From: Shewanella amazonensis SB2B
GTDB lineage: Bacteria > Pseudomonadota > Gammaproteobacteria > Enterobacterales > Shewanellaceae
NCBI RefSeq assembly: GCF_000015245.1
Contig: NC_008700.1
Span: 1,680,001 to 1,744,000, forward strand
Length of the DNA: 64,000 nucleotides
Direction: 5' to 3'
Shown here: positions 50,065 to 59,372 of the stretch, in pieces
Position numbering within the stretch: the first letter of the stretch is position 1
Layout of the letters: the number at the start of each line of letters is the position of its first letter
Translations under genes and position numbers: made by a program
The notes under the pieces: generated by a model
Database searches by the model: none
Seen by the model: the letters and a program-made list of their open reading frames with translations, nothing else
Told to the model about the DNA's origin: nothing

Positions 50065-51129
50065 TTATTTTTTAACCGAAGCCACATCCAGTGGGGTGAT
50101 GATTTCAACCAGCGACTGGTCTTTGAGGTTTTGCTGCCCACGGATCACCAGATGCTCTCCGGGAGCAATACCCGCAACGACTTCAACCATGTTGCCTTCA
50201 CGATAACCCAGCTCTACTTCGCGACGCTCGGCCGTGGTGTCCTGGACAACATACAGGGTTTGCTTGTTATCCTGGTTGATGATGGCGTTGTAAGGCACTG
50301 TGATGACGTTTTCATGGGTGTCGTACTTAAGTTCCACCCGGGTAAACATACCCGACTTAAGGATGCCATTTTGATTGGGCACCTTGAGCGTGACCTTGAA
50401 GGTGCCGCTCTGGGCGTCAACGACCGGGCTGATGCGCAGTACTTCGGCATTCACGGCCTGGTTTTTCTGACCGCTGGCGTAGATATCGGCATGCTGTCCA
50501 AGACGCAGGCTGGAGAGCTGCTGCTCCGGCAGATGCACTATCCCGTGAAGCTCGTCCTGATTGACCACATAGAAGAGCTCTTCGAATTCTTTGGCCATGT
50601 TGCCGGCTTTAACGAAGCGCTTGGCGATGATGCCATCCACGGGGGACACGATTTGGCTCTCTTTAACCTGCAGTTTCGCCAGGTCCAGGCGCGCCTTGGC
50701 GGCCTGCAGGTTGTATTCGAGTTTGGCGATGGAGTCGGCGCTGACATAGTCTTTGCTCTTCATCTTTTTCACCCGCGCTAGCTCTTGCTCGATGATGAGC
50801 ACTTCGGCTTCGGAGCGGTCTAGCTCATACTGCTGACGCTTGGCGTCGATGACGGCCAGCAATTGCCCTTGTTTGACTCTGTCGCCTTCTTCTACGTGCA
50901 GGGCTTCTATCAGGCCAGCGATACGGGTCACAACATGGGCCTCGACCGGTGCTTCGAGGGTGGCGGTGGTGGAATAGAATGAGGAAACATTGCCCTGAAC
51001 CACTAACTGGGTTTCAACAGGTATGGCGTATTTTTCTTCTTCCTTCTTGGCTTCTTCCTGTCCACAGGCGGCGAGTACACCAACAAGCAGTAAGGGGAGG
51101 GCGAGTTTGAATGATTTGCGGGCTTCCAT
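50065..51129 (-). CDS. RND efflux periplasmic adaptor (membrane fusion lipoprotein)
   Basis: A 354-residue adaptor. The signal ends in the lipobox LAACGQ, so the mature protein is a lipoprotein. It then shows the barrel-sandwich half VVTRIAGLIEALHVEEGDRV, an alpha-hairpin around residues 100-165 (DRSEAEVLIIEQELARVKKM), the second lipoyl half QIVSPVDGIIAKRFVKAG and beta-barrel/membrane-proximal domains (VTLKVPNQNGILKSGMFTRV). It joins the RND pair to an outer-membrane channel, which is not encoded here; TolC from elsewhere is likely. The start at 51129 is chosen because the signal peptide begins there. Confidence 0.93.
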   Translation of the reverse strand: MEARKSFKLALPLLLVGVLAACGQEEAKKEEEKYAIPVETQLVVQGNVSSFYSTTATLEAPVEAHVVTRIAGLIEALHVEEGDRVKQGQLLAVIDAKRQQYELDRSEAEVLIIEQELARVKKMKSKDYVSADSIAKLEYNLQAAKARLDLAKLQVKESQIVSPVDGIIAKRFVKAGNMAKEFEELFYVVNQDELHGIVHLPEQQLSSLRLGQHADIYASGQKNQAVNAEVLRISPVVDAQSGTFKVTLKVPNQNGILKSGMFTRVELKYDTHENVITVPYNAIINQDNKQTLYVVQDTTAERREVELGYREGNMVEVVAGIAPGEHLVIRGQQNLKDQSLVEIITPLDVASVKK

Positions 51130-51366
51130 TGTTATACCTGTACTGTTAACTGTGTTGCGCTTTAAAAGCAGCTTCCGTGCCAGAATTGGATAATTCATTT
51201 ATTACAATAAGATAGCGATAAATTAGCTTCGTTTGTCGCCGTGCAAACTGTAAAAAAGTGGTGAAATTGTTTATCCGTTGGTGAGAAATACTAAAGACTG
51301 TTAACAAGTGAACTTCAAGGCGGGAATTGCAACAAAAGATGAAGCTGGAAAGGCGAAACAGAAACA

Positions 51367-51391
51367 AAAAAGGCGCCAGAGGCGCCTTTTT
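51367..51391 (-). terminator. Terminator of gltA
   Basis: 11-bp stem AAAAAGGCGCC / GGCGCCTTTTT with an AGA loop, 14 bases past the gltA stop. It is symmetric and could also act on the plus strand. Confidence 0.9.
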
Positions 51392-51405
51392 AACAGGATT
51401 AGTCG

Positions 51406-52692
51406 TTATCGCTTATCGACACTGACAAAATCGCGGCTGTGTTCGCCGGTGTACAGCTGACGTGGGCGACTGATCTTGTGACCAGGCTGATCCAGCATTT
51501 CTTTCCAGTGAGAGATCCAGCCAACGGTGCGGGCCAGAGCAAAAATCACGGTGAACATGCTGGTTGGAATGCCAATGGCCTTCATGATGATACCTGAGTA
51601 GAAGTCTACGTTCGGGTAGAGCTTCTTGGAGATAAAGTACTCATCATTGAGGGCAATACGCTCGAGCTCCATGGCAACGTCCAGCAGAGGGTCGTTCACC
51701 TTGAGCTCGCTCAGCACTTCGTGGCAGGTTTCACGCATTACCTTGGCACGTGGGTCAAAGTTCTTGTACACGCGGTGACCGAAGCCCATCAGACGGAATG
51801 GATCATTCTTGTCCTTGGCGCGGTCGATAAACTCAGGAATACGGTCAACAGTACCGATTTCTTCCAGCATGCGCAGACAGGCTTCGTTGGCACCACCGTG
51901 GGCAGGACCCCACAGAGACGCAATACCGGCTGCGATACAGGCGAATGGGTTGGCACCGGAAGAGCCGGCCAGACGCACAGTAGAAGTAGAGGCATTCTGT
52001 TCGTGATCAGCGTGCAGGATGAAGATGCGATCCATGGCGCGCTCGATGATTGGGTTTACCTTGTACTCTTCGCAAGGTACGGCAAACATCATCGACAGGA
52101 AGTTACCGGCGTAGCTCAAGTCATTACGTGGGTACACGAATGGCTGGCCGATGGAATACTTGTAGCACATGGCTGCCAGCGTCGGCATCTTGGATACCAG
52201 ACGATAGGCGGCAATTTCACGGTGACGGGCGTCGTTTACATCCAGAGAGTCCTGGTAGAAAGCAGACAGTGCACCGGTCACACCGCATAGCATGGCCATG
52301 GGGTGTGCATCGCGACGGAAGCCGCGGAAGAAGAATGCCAACTGCTCGTGAACCATGGTGTGGCTCTTCACAGTGTGGGCAAATTGTTCGTATTGCGCTT
52401 TAGTCGGCAGTTCGCCGTACAGGAGGGCGTAGCAGAGTTCCAGATAGTTGGATTCTACTGCCAGCTGCTCGATGGGGTAGCCACGGTGCAGCAAAATACC
52501 CTTGTCGCCGTCGATATAGGTAATTGCTGATTCACAGGAAGCTGTGGCCAGAAACCCTGGATCAAAGGTGAAATAACCTTTGCTGCCCAGCTTGCTGATA
52601 TCGATAACATCGAAACCTTCGGTGCCCTGTTTAACCGGCAGTTCAATTGAATCGTTCCCCGGTAATTCCAATTTGGCTTTCAAATCAGCCAT
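51406..52692 (-). CDS. gltA: Citrate synthase
   Basis: A 428-residue enzyme of the type II (hexameric, NADH-sensitive) class, very close in length to E. coli GltA (427). Catalytic residues sit in LHADHEQNASTSTVRLAG (His), GPAHGGANEACLRML (His) and MGFGHRVYKNFDPRAKV (Asp in the following segment). The N-terminal domain reads FTFDPGFLATASCESAITYI and DGDKGILLHRGYPIEQLA. It joins acetyl-CoA and oxaloacetate, the first TCA step. AAGGAG precedes the ATG. It is divergent from sdhCDAB, sharing a ~430-bp control region. Confidence 0.97.
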   Translation of the reverse strand: MADLKAKLELPGNDSIELPVKQGTEGFDVIDISKLGSKGYFTFDPGFLATASCESAITYIDGDKGILLHRGYPIEQLAVESNYLELCYALLYGELPTKAQYEQFAHTVKSHTMVHEQLAFFFRGFRRDAHPMAMLCGVTGALSAFYQDSLDVNDARHREIAAYRLVSKMPTLAAMCYKYSIGQPFVYPRNDLSYAGNFLSMMFAVPCEEYKVNPIIERAMDRIFILHADHEQNASTSTVRLAGSSGANPFACIAAGIASLWGPAHGGANEACLRMLEEIGTVDRIPEFIDRAKDKNDPFRLMGFGHRVYKNFDPRAKVMRETCHEVLSELKVNDPLLDVAMELERIALNDEYFISKKLYPNVDFYSGIIMKAIGIPTSMFTVIFALARTVGWISHWKEMLDQPGHKISRPRQLYTGEHSRDFVSVDKR

Positions 52693-53125
52693 ACCCCGTT
52701 CTCCTTACTTCATTCTTGTGGTGAGTGCGGCATGTCAAAACGGCCCCTACTTTACAAGCAATCGAGATCACATTTCAATTTAAATAAGCGTTTAAATTCC
52801 TTAGACCATGGTATAGGTCTGACCAATTTCCCTGTCAAGACTAGTACTTATCCCATAAAAAGGCCAAAAAAACTAAATATGCATAATGTGACGTTTGTAT
52901 TTGACTTTTGCGGCGAGTATACTTGCTGCGGCTCGAAAGGGCTGATTACAGAAGGCTTTAGGCACCTTTTCTCTGCATGAAAAAACGGTAGCCAAAACAG
53001 CCCTCTGAAGATAACACCTTTTTCTTTTGTGACGACTGTCGCCGTGACCGAAATCATGGTTCAAAGTTTGACCAGAAGCGGTTCGCATAACAATAAAATG
53101 CTCAATGGAGCTGAGTGAGCAGAAC
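52693..53125. promoter_or_regulatory. Divergent control region of gltA and sdhCDAB
   Basis: AT-rich in its first 220 bases. A sigma-70-like promoter facing sdh is TTGTAT-N17-TATACT at 52895-52923. A good CRP half-site (AGATCACATTT, 52765-52775) faces gltA, but its other half is poor. No gene is evident. These genes are controlled by carbon and oxygen signals in relatives; the sequence alone does not prove which factor acts here. Confidence 0.5.
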
Positions 53126-53500
53126 GTGAAAAAGCAAAGACCTGTCCATTTAGATCTGCAAACCATCCACTTTCCTGCAACAGCGAAAGTGTCCATTCTT
53201 CATCGCGTCTCTGGTGTGATCATGCTGTTCGCCATGGGTATCCTGATTTGGTTGCTCCATGCGTCTCTGGCATCCGCCGAGAGCTTCCAAGGCGTTCAGG
53301 CTCTGTTTGACAACTTCCTGGTGAAGTTTGTTATTTGGGGCATTCTGACAGCACTGGGTTATCACCTGCTTGGCGGTATCCGTCATTTGGTGATGGATAC
53401 CGGCCGCTGGGAAGAATTGGGCTCTGGTAACGCATCAGCCAAGGCTGTATTCGTGCTGGCGATTACCTTTTCTATCATTGCGGGGATCTGGGTATGGTAA
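53126..53500 (+). CDS. sdhC: Succinate dehydrogenase cytochrome b556 subunit
   Basis: About 124 residues with three membrane segments. The N-terminal KKQRPVHLDLQTIHFPATA and KVSILHRVSGVIMLFAMG match SdhC, with the conserved Ser, Arg and His around the quinone and haem sites; HLLGGIRHLVMDTG holds the haem-ligand His. The start is uncertain: a GTG at 53126 fits the family start, while an ATG at 53105 adds seven residues. It anchors the SdhAB head and passes electrons to ubiquinone. sdhD overlaps its end. Confidence 0.93.
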   Translation: MKKQRPVHLDLQTIHFPATAKVSILHRVSGVIMLFAMGILIWLLHASLASAESFQGVQALFDNFLVKFVIWGILTALGYHLLGGIRHLVMDTGRWEELGSGNASAKAVFVLAITFSIIAGIWVW

Positions 53501-53841
53501 CCAATGCAGCAAGTTTCGGACGCAGTGGTGTCCATGACTTTATCCTTCTTCGTGCCAGTGCGGTCATTCTGGCCTGCTACACCATCTTCTTGGTGAGCTT
53601 TATTGCACTGAGTGCGCCTCTCACTTTCGAAATCTGGCACGGGCTGTTCAGCACCCTGCCGATGAAAGTGTTTACCCTGCTGGCTCTGATTGCCCTGCTG
53701 ATCCATGCCTGGATCGGTATCTGGCAAGTGCTGACTGACTACGTCAAGCAAACAGCGCTGCGTGGTGTATTACAGTTTACCTTTGTCGTGACTGCCTTCG
53801 CTTATCTGGCCGCCGGCATTGTGATTGTGTGGGGGGTATAA
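53494..53841 (+). CDS. sdhD: Succinate dehydrogenase membrane anchor subunit
   Basis: A 115-residue protein with three membrane segments, opening NAASFGRSGVHDFILLRASA, as in SdhD of E. coli (115). HAWIGIWQVLTDYVK contains the conserved Asp-Tyr near the quinone site, and the His in LLIHAWIG is near the haem. It overlaps the end of sdhC by seven bases and is followed directly by sdhA. Confidence 0.95.
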   Translation: MVTNAASFGRSGVHDFILLRASAVILACYTIFLVSFIALSAPLTFEIWHGLFSTLPMKVFTLLALIALLIHAWIGIWQVLTDYVKQTALRGVLQFTFVVTAFAYLAAGIVIVWGV

Positions 53842-53842
53842 G

Positions 53843-55609
53843 GTGAGTATTCCAGTTCGCGAGTTTGATGCAGTCGTGATTGGTGCCGGCGGTGCCGGTA
53901 TGCGCGCTGCACTGCAGATTTCCAAAGAAGGCAAGAGCTGTGCGCTCCTGTCTAAAGTATTCCCAACCCGTTCTCACACTGTATCTGCCCAGGGTGGTAT
54001 TACAGTAGCGCTGGGCAACGCCCACGAAGATAACTGGGAATACCACATGTACGATACCGTTAAGGGCTCCGACTTTATCGGTGACCAAGACGCTATCGAA
54101 TACATGTGTCAAACCGGTCCAGAAGCCATTATCGAGCTGGAGCATATGGGTCTGCCATTCTCCCGTTTCGAAAACGGCAAGATTTACCAGCGTCCTTTTG
54201 GCGGTCAGTCCAAGAACTTTGGTGGTGAGCAGGCTGCTCGTACTGCCGCGGCTGCCGACCGTACCGGTCACGCCCTGCTGCACTGTCTGTATCAGCAGAA
54301 CGTGAAGAACAAAACTCAGGTATTCTCTGAGTGGTACGCTCTTGACCTGGTGAAGAACGAAGATGGCGCCATCGTAGGCTGTACTGCCATCGACATTGAA
54401 TCCGGTGAAATTGTTTACTTCAAAGCCAAGGCCACTGTACTGGCTACCGGTGGTGCAGGTCGTATCTACGCATCTACCACCAACGCGCACATCAACACCG
54501 GTGACGGTGTGGGTATGGCTTACCGTGCCGGTGTGCAGCTGCAGGACATGGAAATGTGGCAGTTCCACCCAACCGGTATTGCCGGTGCCGGTGTACTGGT
54601 AACCGAAGGTTGCCGCGGTGAGGGTGGCTACCTTTTGAACAAAGACGGTGAGCGCTTTATGGAGCGTTACGCGCCAAACGCCAAGGACCTCGCGTCCCGT
54701 GACGTTGTGGCCCGTTCCATGATGACCGAAATCCGTGAAGGCCGTGGCTGTGATGGTCCTATGGGTCCACACATCAAGCTCAAGCTTGATCACCTGGGTA
54801 AAGAAACCCTGGAAGCCCGTCTGCCAGGCGTGTGCGAACTGTCACGTACCTTTGCTCACATCGATCCGGCCGATGGCCCAATCCCTGTGATCCCAACCTG
54901 CCACTATATGATGGGTGGTCTGCCGACCAAGGTATCCGGTCAGGTAATCCGTAAGAACGACGACGGCAGCGAAACCGATATCGTCGGCCTGTTCGCTGTG
55001 GGCGAAATCGCTTGTGTATCTGTTCACGGTGCCAACCGTCTGGGCGGTAACTCGCTGCTTGACCTGGTGGTATTCGGCCGTGCGGCTGGTCAGCACCTGG
55101 GTAAGGCGCTGGACGAGACTGCCGATCCTAAAGCTGCTACCGACGCAGACATCGAGCAATCACTTGCCCGTCTGAAGCGTTGGGAAAGCAACAAAGACGG
55201 CGAAGATCCTGCGCAAATCCGTAAAGACCTGCAAATGTGTATGCAGCTTAACTTCTCTGTGTTCCGTACCGGTGAAGCCATGGCCGAAGGCCTCGAGCAA
55301 CTGCAAGCCATCCGCAAGCGTCTGGAAAATGCCAAGCTGTCTGACAACTCCAAAGAGTTCAACACTCAGCGTATTGAGTGTCTGGAGCTGGATAACCTGA
55401 TGGCCACCGCCATCGCGACTGCTTACGCTGCTAACTTCCGTACTGAGAGCCGTGGTGCCCACAGCCGTGAAGACTTCACCGAGCGTGATGATGACAACTG
55501 GCTGTGCCACAGCCTGTTCGACCCCGTGACTGAGGCTATGTCCAAGCGCGAAGTGAACATGTCACCCAAGCACCGTGAAGCCTTCCCACCGAAGAAGCGT
55601 ACCTACTAA
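53843..55609 (+). CDS. sdhA: Succinate dehydrogenase flavoprotein subunit
   Basis: With the GTG start at 53843 the protein has 588 residues, exactly the E. coli length. The FAD-binding motif VVIGAGGAGMRAALQIS begins at about residue 11. The FAD-attachment segment SKVFPTRSHTVSAQGG contains the His bound to FAD. Catalytic segments are GRGCDGPMGPHIKLKLDHLG and PTCHYMMGGLPT, and it ends REAFPPKKRTY. It oxidises succinate to fumarate. The GTG is preferred because GGGGGG lies six bases upstream and it follows the sdhD stop by one base. Confidence 0.97.
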   Translation: MSIPVREFDAVVIGAGGAGMRAALQISKEGKSCALLSKVFPTRSHTVSAQGGITVALGNAHEDNWEYHMYDTVKGSDFIGDQDAIEYMCQTGPEAIIELEHMGLPFSRFENGKIYQRPFGGQSKNFGGEQAARTAAAADRTGHALLHCLYQQNVKNKTQVFSEWYALDLVKNEDGAIVGCTAIDIESGEIVYFKAKATVLATGGAGRIYASTTNAHINTGDGVGMAYRAGVQLQDMEMWQFHPTGIAGAGVLVTEGCRGEGGYLLNKDGERFMERYAPNAKDLASRDVVARSMMTEIREGRGCDGPMGPHIKLKLDHLGKETLEARLPGVCELSRTFAHIDPADGPIPVIPTCHYMMGGLPTKVSGQVIRKNDDGSETDIVGLFAVGEIACVSVHGANRLGGNSLLDLVVFGRAAGQHLGKALDETADPKAATDADIEQSLARLKRWESNKDGEDPAQIRKDLQMCMQLNFSVFRTGEAMAEGLEQLQAIRKRLENAKLSDNSKEFNTQRIECLELDNLMATAIATAYAANFRTESRGAHSREDFTERDDDNWLCHSLFDPVTEAMSKREVNMSPKHREAFPPKKRTY

Positions 55610-55621
55610 GGAGTTGCGAAG

Positions 55622-56329
55622 ATGAAGTTGGAGTTTTCAGTTTATCGTTACAATCCTGACGTAGATACCAAGCCACGTATGCAGGATTACAGCTTCGACG
55701 TGCCTGATGGCTCAGACATGATGGTGCTTGATGCGCTGCTGAAGCTGAAAGAAATCGATCCGACACTGTCGTTCCGCCGTTCATGCCGTGAAGGTGTGTG
55801 TGGTTCTGACGGTATGAACATGAATGGTAAGAACGGCCTGGCTTGTATCACGCCTATCTCTACCTTCAAGGGCAAGAAGATTGAAATCCGCCCACTGCCC
55901 GGTATGCCCGTGGTACGTGACCTGGTGGTCGATCTTTCCCAGTTCTACAAGCAGTACGAGAAGATCAAGCCATACCTCATCAACGATGAGAAGAAGCCTG
56001 CCCGTGAACACCTGCAGAGCCCTGAGGAGCGTGCGCACCTCGACGGTCTGTATGAATGTATCATGTGCGCCTGCTGCTCGACCGCCTGTCCATCGTTCTG
56101 GTGGAACCCCGACAAGTTCGTGGGGCCAAGTGGTTTGCTGCATGCCTATCGCTTCCTTATCGACAGCCGCGATACTGCGACTGAAGAGCGTCTGGCCGAG
56201 CTTGACGACGCCTACAGCGTGTTCCGTTGCCACGGCATCATGAACTGCGTAGACGTGTGTCCGAAAGGACTGAACCCGACCAAGGCGATTGGACACATCA
56301 AGTCCATGCTGCTGAAGCGGGCCGTGTAA
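55622..56329 (+). CDS. sdhB: Succinate dehydrogenase iron-sulphur subunit
   Basis: A 235-residue protein (E. coli SdhB is 238). The [2Fe-2S] cysteines lie in RRSCREGVCGSDGMNMNG and the following ACIT. The second domain has CIMCACCSTACPSFWW and CHGIMNCVDVCPKGLNP for the [4Fe-4S] and [3Fe-4S] clusters. It carries electrons from SdhA to the membrane subunits. AAGGAGTTG lies before the ATG, 12 bases after the sdhA stop. Confidence 0.97.
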   Translation: MKLEFSVYRYNPDVDTKPRMQDYSFDVPDGSDMMVLDALLKLKEIDPTLSFRRSCREGVCGSDGMNMNGKNGLACITPISTFKGKKIEIRPLPGMPVVRDLVVDLSQFYKQYEKIKPYLINDEKKPAREHLQSPEERAHLDGLYECIMCACCSTACPSFWWNPDKFVGPSGLLHAYRFLIDSRDTATEERLAELDDAYSVFRCHGIMNCVDVCPKGLNPTKAIGHIKSMLLKRAV

Positions 56330-56372
56330 ATGCAAGACAATGAGCTAACGATAATAATGATATAGCTCAGCG

Positions 56373-56409
56373 AGAGTCACTGTCCCTTTCGGGGGATGGT
56401 GGCTCTTTT
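56373..56409 (+). terminator. Probable sdh terminator/attenuator before sucA
   Basis: A 14-pair stem (AGAGTCACTGTCCC with GGGATGGTGGCTCT, several G-T pairs), then TTTT. It begins 43 bases after sdhB and may let part of transcription run into sucA. Confidence 0.65.
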
Positions 56410-56521
56410 GTGTAAAGGAACTACTTGAAGCCGTAATTTTGGAACCCTCGGGGCGGCTGTCGGCATACCTTGTATGCCAAACCATGGCTAAGCACGTGTA
56501 TAAAGTTTGAAAGGATAAGAA

Positions 56522-59344
56522 ATGCACCAAGGCAGCATGAAAGCCTGGCTGGAGTCATCTCACCTGTACGGATCGAACGCGACCTATGTGGAGGAGATGT
56601 ACGAAGCCTATCAAGAAGACCCCACTTCAGTGTCCGATGACTGGCGTGCGGTGTTTGACAATCTCCCTCCCGTGAACGGTGCCTCTGCTGATGTACCTGA
56701 AGCTTCTCACTCCAAGATCCGTGATTATTTCCGCTCCCTGGCCCAGGAAGGCCAACGTAAAGGCGCCGGTCGTGTAACCGACCCCGAAGTGGATGCCAAA
56801 CAGGTTAAGGTACTGCAACTGATTAACGCTTACCGTTTCCGTGGTCACCAGAATGCGAATCTGGACCCGCTGGAACTGTGGAAGCGTGACGCAGTGGTTG
56901 AACTTGACCCGGCGTTCCACGGCCTGACCGCCGATGATATGCAGCGTGAATTCAACACCGGTTCATTCGCCTACGGTGGCGAAACCCTGAAACTGGGTGA
57001 GCTGGTAAAAGCATTGAAGGCCACCTATTGTGGTTCCATCGGTGCCGAGTACATGCACATCACCGACACCGACGAAAAACGCTGGATCCAGCAGCGCCTC
57101 GAACCTTCCATGGGTCGCGCCGCATTCGATAAAGGTGTTAAAACCCGTATTCTTGAAGGGCTGAACGCCGCCGAAGGTATGGAAAAGTACCTGGGTGCCA
57201 AGTTCCCCGGTGCCAAGCGCTTCTCTTTGGAAGGTGGCGATGCACTGGTGCCCATGATGCGTGAAATCATCTATCGCGCCGGTGAAGCCGGTACCAAGGA
57301 GATCGTGGTGGGCATGGCTCACCGTGGCCGTCTGAACGTACTGGTTAACGTACTGGGTAAGCGTCCTGCTGAGCTGTTTGACGAGTTTGCCGGTAAACAT
57401 GCCGAAAGCTCAGGCTCAGGTGACGTGAAGTACCATCAGGGCTTCTCCTCTGATTTCGAAACTCCCGGTGGTAACGTACACCTGGCGCTGGCATTCAACC
57501 CATCGCACCTGGAAATCGTTAACCCTGTGGTAATGGGGTCAGTTCGCGCCCGTCAGGACCGCCGTGGCTGTAAAGATGGTCTGTCAGTGATGCCTATCAC
57601 CATTCACGGTGACTCGGCGATTGCAGGGCAGGGCATTGTGCAGGAGACATTCAACATGTCTCAGACCCGCGGTTTCCGTGTGGGCGGCTCTATCCGCATC
57701 GTTGTGAACAACCAGGTGGGCTTCACCACCTCTAACCACCATGACGTGCGTTCTACCGAGTACTGTACCGACATCGCCAAGATGGTTCAGGCGCCGATTT
57801 TCCACGTGAACGCCGACGATCCTGAAGCCGTGGCCTTCGTGGCTCAGGTTGCCGTTGATTACCGTAACGCCTTCAAGCGTGACGTGGTCATTGACCTTGT
57901 GTGTTACCGTCGTCATGGTCACAACGAAGCTGACGAGCCAAGTGCCACTCAGCCGCTGATGTATCAGAAGATCAAGAAGCACCCAACCCCACGTAAAATC
58001 TACGCCGATCGCCTGATTGCCGAAAACGCCGTCAGTGCCGATGACGTGACCGCCATGATCAATGGCTACCGTGATGCCCTGGATCAGGGTGACTGTGTAG
58101 TGAAAGAATGGCGTCCCATGTCACTGCGTACCGTCGACTGGTCTCCATTCATCGGTCAGGACTGGGATGTGTCTTACGAGCCAACCGTGGCGCTGGCACG
58201 TTTGCAAAAACTGGCTGAGAAGCTGGCGTATGTGCCTGAAACCCATCCGCTGCAGTCTCGCGTTGCCAAGATTTACGCAGACCGCGTGGCCATGGCCAAG
58301 GGCGAGAAGCTGCTGGACTGGGGTTTTGCCGAGACTTTGGCTTACGCCACTATCCTGGAAGACAACAACCGCGTGCGCATCACAGGTCAGGACTCTGGCC
58401 GTGGTACCTTCTTCCACCGTCACGCGGTTCTGCACAACCAGAACGATGCCACCACCTATATGCCGCTGCGTAACCTTGCGCAGGAGCAGGGTCCGGTTGA
58501 CATTACTGACTCTGTGCTGTCAGAAGCCTCTGTACTGGCATTCGAATACGGTTATGCCACTGCCGAGCCAGGCGGCCTGACCATTTGGGAAGCTCAGTTT
58601 GGTGACTTTGCCAACTGTGCCCAGGTAGTGATTGACCAGTTCCTGTCCTCCGGTGAGCAAAAGTGGGGCCGTCTGTGCGGTCTGACCATGCTGTTGCCAC
58701 ATGGCTACGAAGGTCAGGGCCCAGAGCACTCTTCAGCCCGTCTGGAACGTTTCCTGCAACTGTGCGCCAACCACAACATGCAAGTGTGTGTGCCTTCGAC
58801 CCCGGCTCAGGTTTATCATATGCTGCGCCGTCAGGTAGTTCGCCCACTGCGTCGTCCTCTGGTGGTCATGTCGCCCAAATCTTTGCTGCGTCACCCTTTG
58901 GCCGTGTCTTCTCTGGAAGAACTGGCAAACGGTACCTTCCAGAACGTGATCGGCGAAATCGACAGCCTGGATCCGAAAGCCGTTAACCGCGTTGTGTTCT
59001 GTAGCGGTAAGGTGTACTTCGAGCTGCTGGAGCGTCGCCGTAAGGAAAACCTCACCAACGTTGCTATTATTCGTGTCGAGCAGCTGTATCCGTTCCCTGC
59101 CGAAGAGATGGCAGCGATACTTGCCGAATATCAGCACGTGACTGACTTCGTATGGTGTCAGGAAGAGCCGCAGAACCAGGGTGCCTGGTATTGCAGTCAG
59201 CACCACTTCTGGGCCGCAATTCCCAAGGGTGCCACTCTGACCTACGCTGGCCGTGAAGCTGCTGCTGCACCGGCCTGTGGCTACCCAGAATTGCACGCTC
59301 ACCAGCAGGAATCTCTGGTGGTAGACGCTTTGAACTTGAAGTAA
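56522..59344 (+). CDS. sucA: 2-oxoglutarate dehydrogenase E1 component
   Basis: A 940-residue thiamine-diphosphate enzyme (E. coli 933). The N-terminal segment SSHLYGSNATYVEEMYEAYQ is the E1 anchor to E2. Later landmarks are GMAHRGRLNVLVNVLGK, HGDSAIAGQGIVQETFNMSQ, SIRIVVNNQVGFTTSN (cofactor region) and RRHGHNEADEPSATQPLMY. The C-terminal half includes SEASVLAFEYGYATAEP and LLPHGYEGQGPEHSSARLER. It decarboxylates 2-oxoglutarate and passes the succinyl group to SucB. AAGGATAAG precedes the ATG. Confidence 0.97.
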   Translation: MHQGSMKAWLESSHLYGSNATYVEEMYEAYQEDPTSVSDDWRAVFDNLPPVNGASADVPEASHSKIRDYFRSLAQEGQRKGAGRVTDPEVDAKQVKVLQLINAYRFRGHQNANLDPLELWKRDAVVELDPAFHGLTADDMQREFNTGSFAYGGETLKLGELVKALKATYCGSIGAEYMHITDTDEKRWIQQRLEPSMGRAAFDKGVKTRILEGLNAAEGMEKYLGAKFPGAKRFSLEGGDALVPMMREIIYRAGEAGTKEIVVGMAHRGRLNVLVNVLGKRPAELFDEFAGKHAESSGSGDVKYHQGFSSDFETPGGNVHLALAFNPSHLEIVNPVVMGSVRARQDRRGCKDGLSVMPITIHGDSAIAGQGIVQETFNMSQTRGFRVGGSIRIVVNNQVGFTTSNHHDVRSTEYCTDIAKMVQAPIFHVNADDPEAVAFVAQVAVDYRNAFKRDVVIDLVCYRRHGHNEADEPSATQPLMYQKIKKHPTPRKIYADRLIAENAVSADDVTAMINGYRDALDQGDCVVKEWRPMSLRTVDWSPFIGQDWDVSYEPTVALARLQKLAEKLAYVPETHPLQSRVAKIYADRVAMAKGEKLLDWGFAETLAYATILEDNNRVRITGQDSGRGTFFHRHAVLHNQNDATTYMPLRNLAQEQGPVDITDSVLSEASVLAFEYGYATAEPGGLTIWEAQFGDFANCAQVVIDQFLSSGEQKWGRLCGLTMLLPHGYEGQGPEHSSARLERFLQLCANHNMQVCVPSTPAQVYHMLRRQVVRPLRRPLVVMSPKSLLRHPLAVSSLEELANGTFQNVIGEIDSLDPKAVNRVVFCSGKVYFELLERRRKENLTNVAIIRVEQLYPFPAEEMAAILAEYQHVTDFVWCQEEPQNQGAWYCSQHHFWAAIPKGATLTYAGREAAAAPACGYPELHAHQQESLVVDALNLK

Positions 59345-59372
59345 CAGACATTTATAAAAAGGATAGCTTTCA

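Noticed and set aside
52754..52775. CRP site upstream of gltA
   Set aside because: Only one half-site (AGATCACATTT) is good; the other half does not match, so I do not call a full site.
53777..54793. 338-codon minus-strand frame opposite sdhA
   Set aside because: Thr/Val/Gly-rich shadow translation of sdhA; no homology features.
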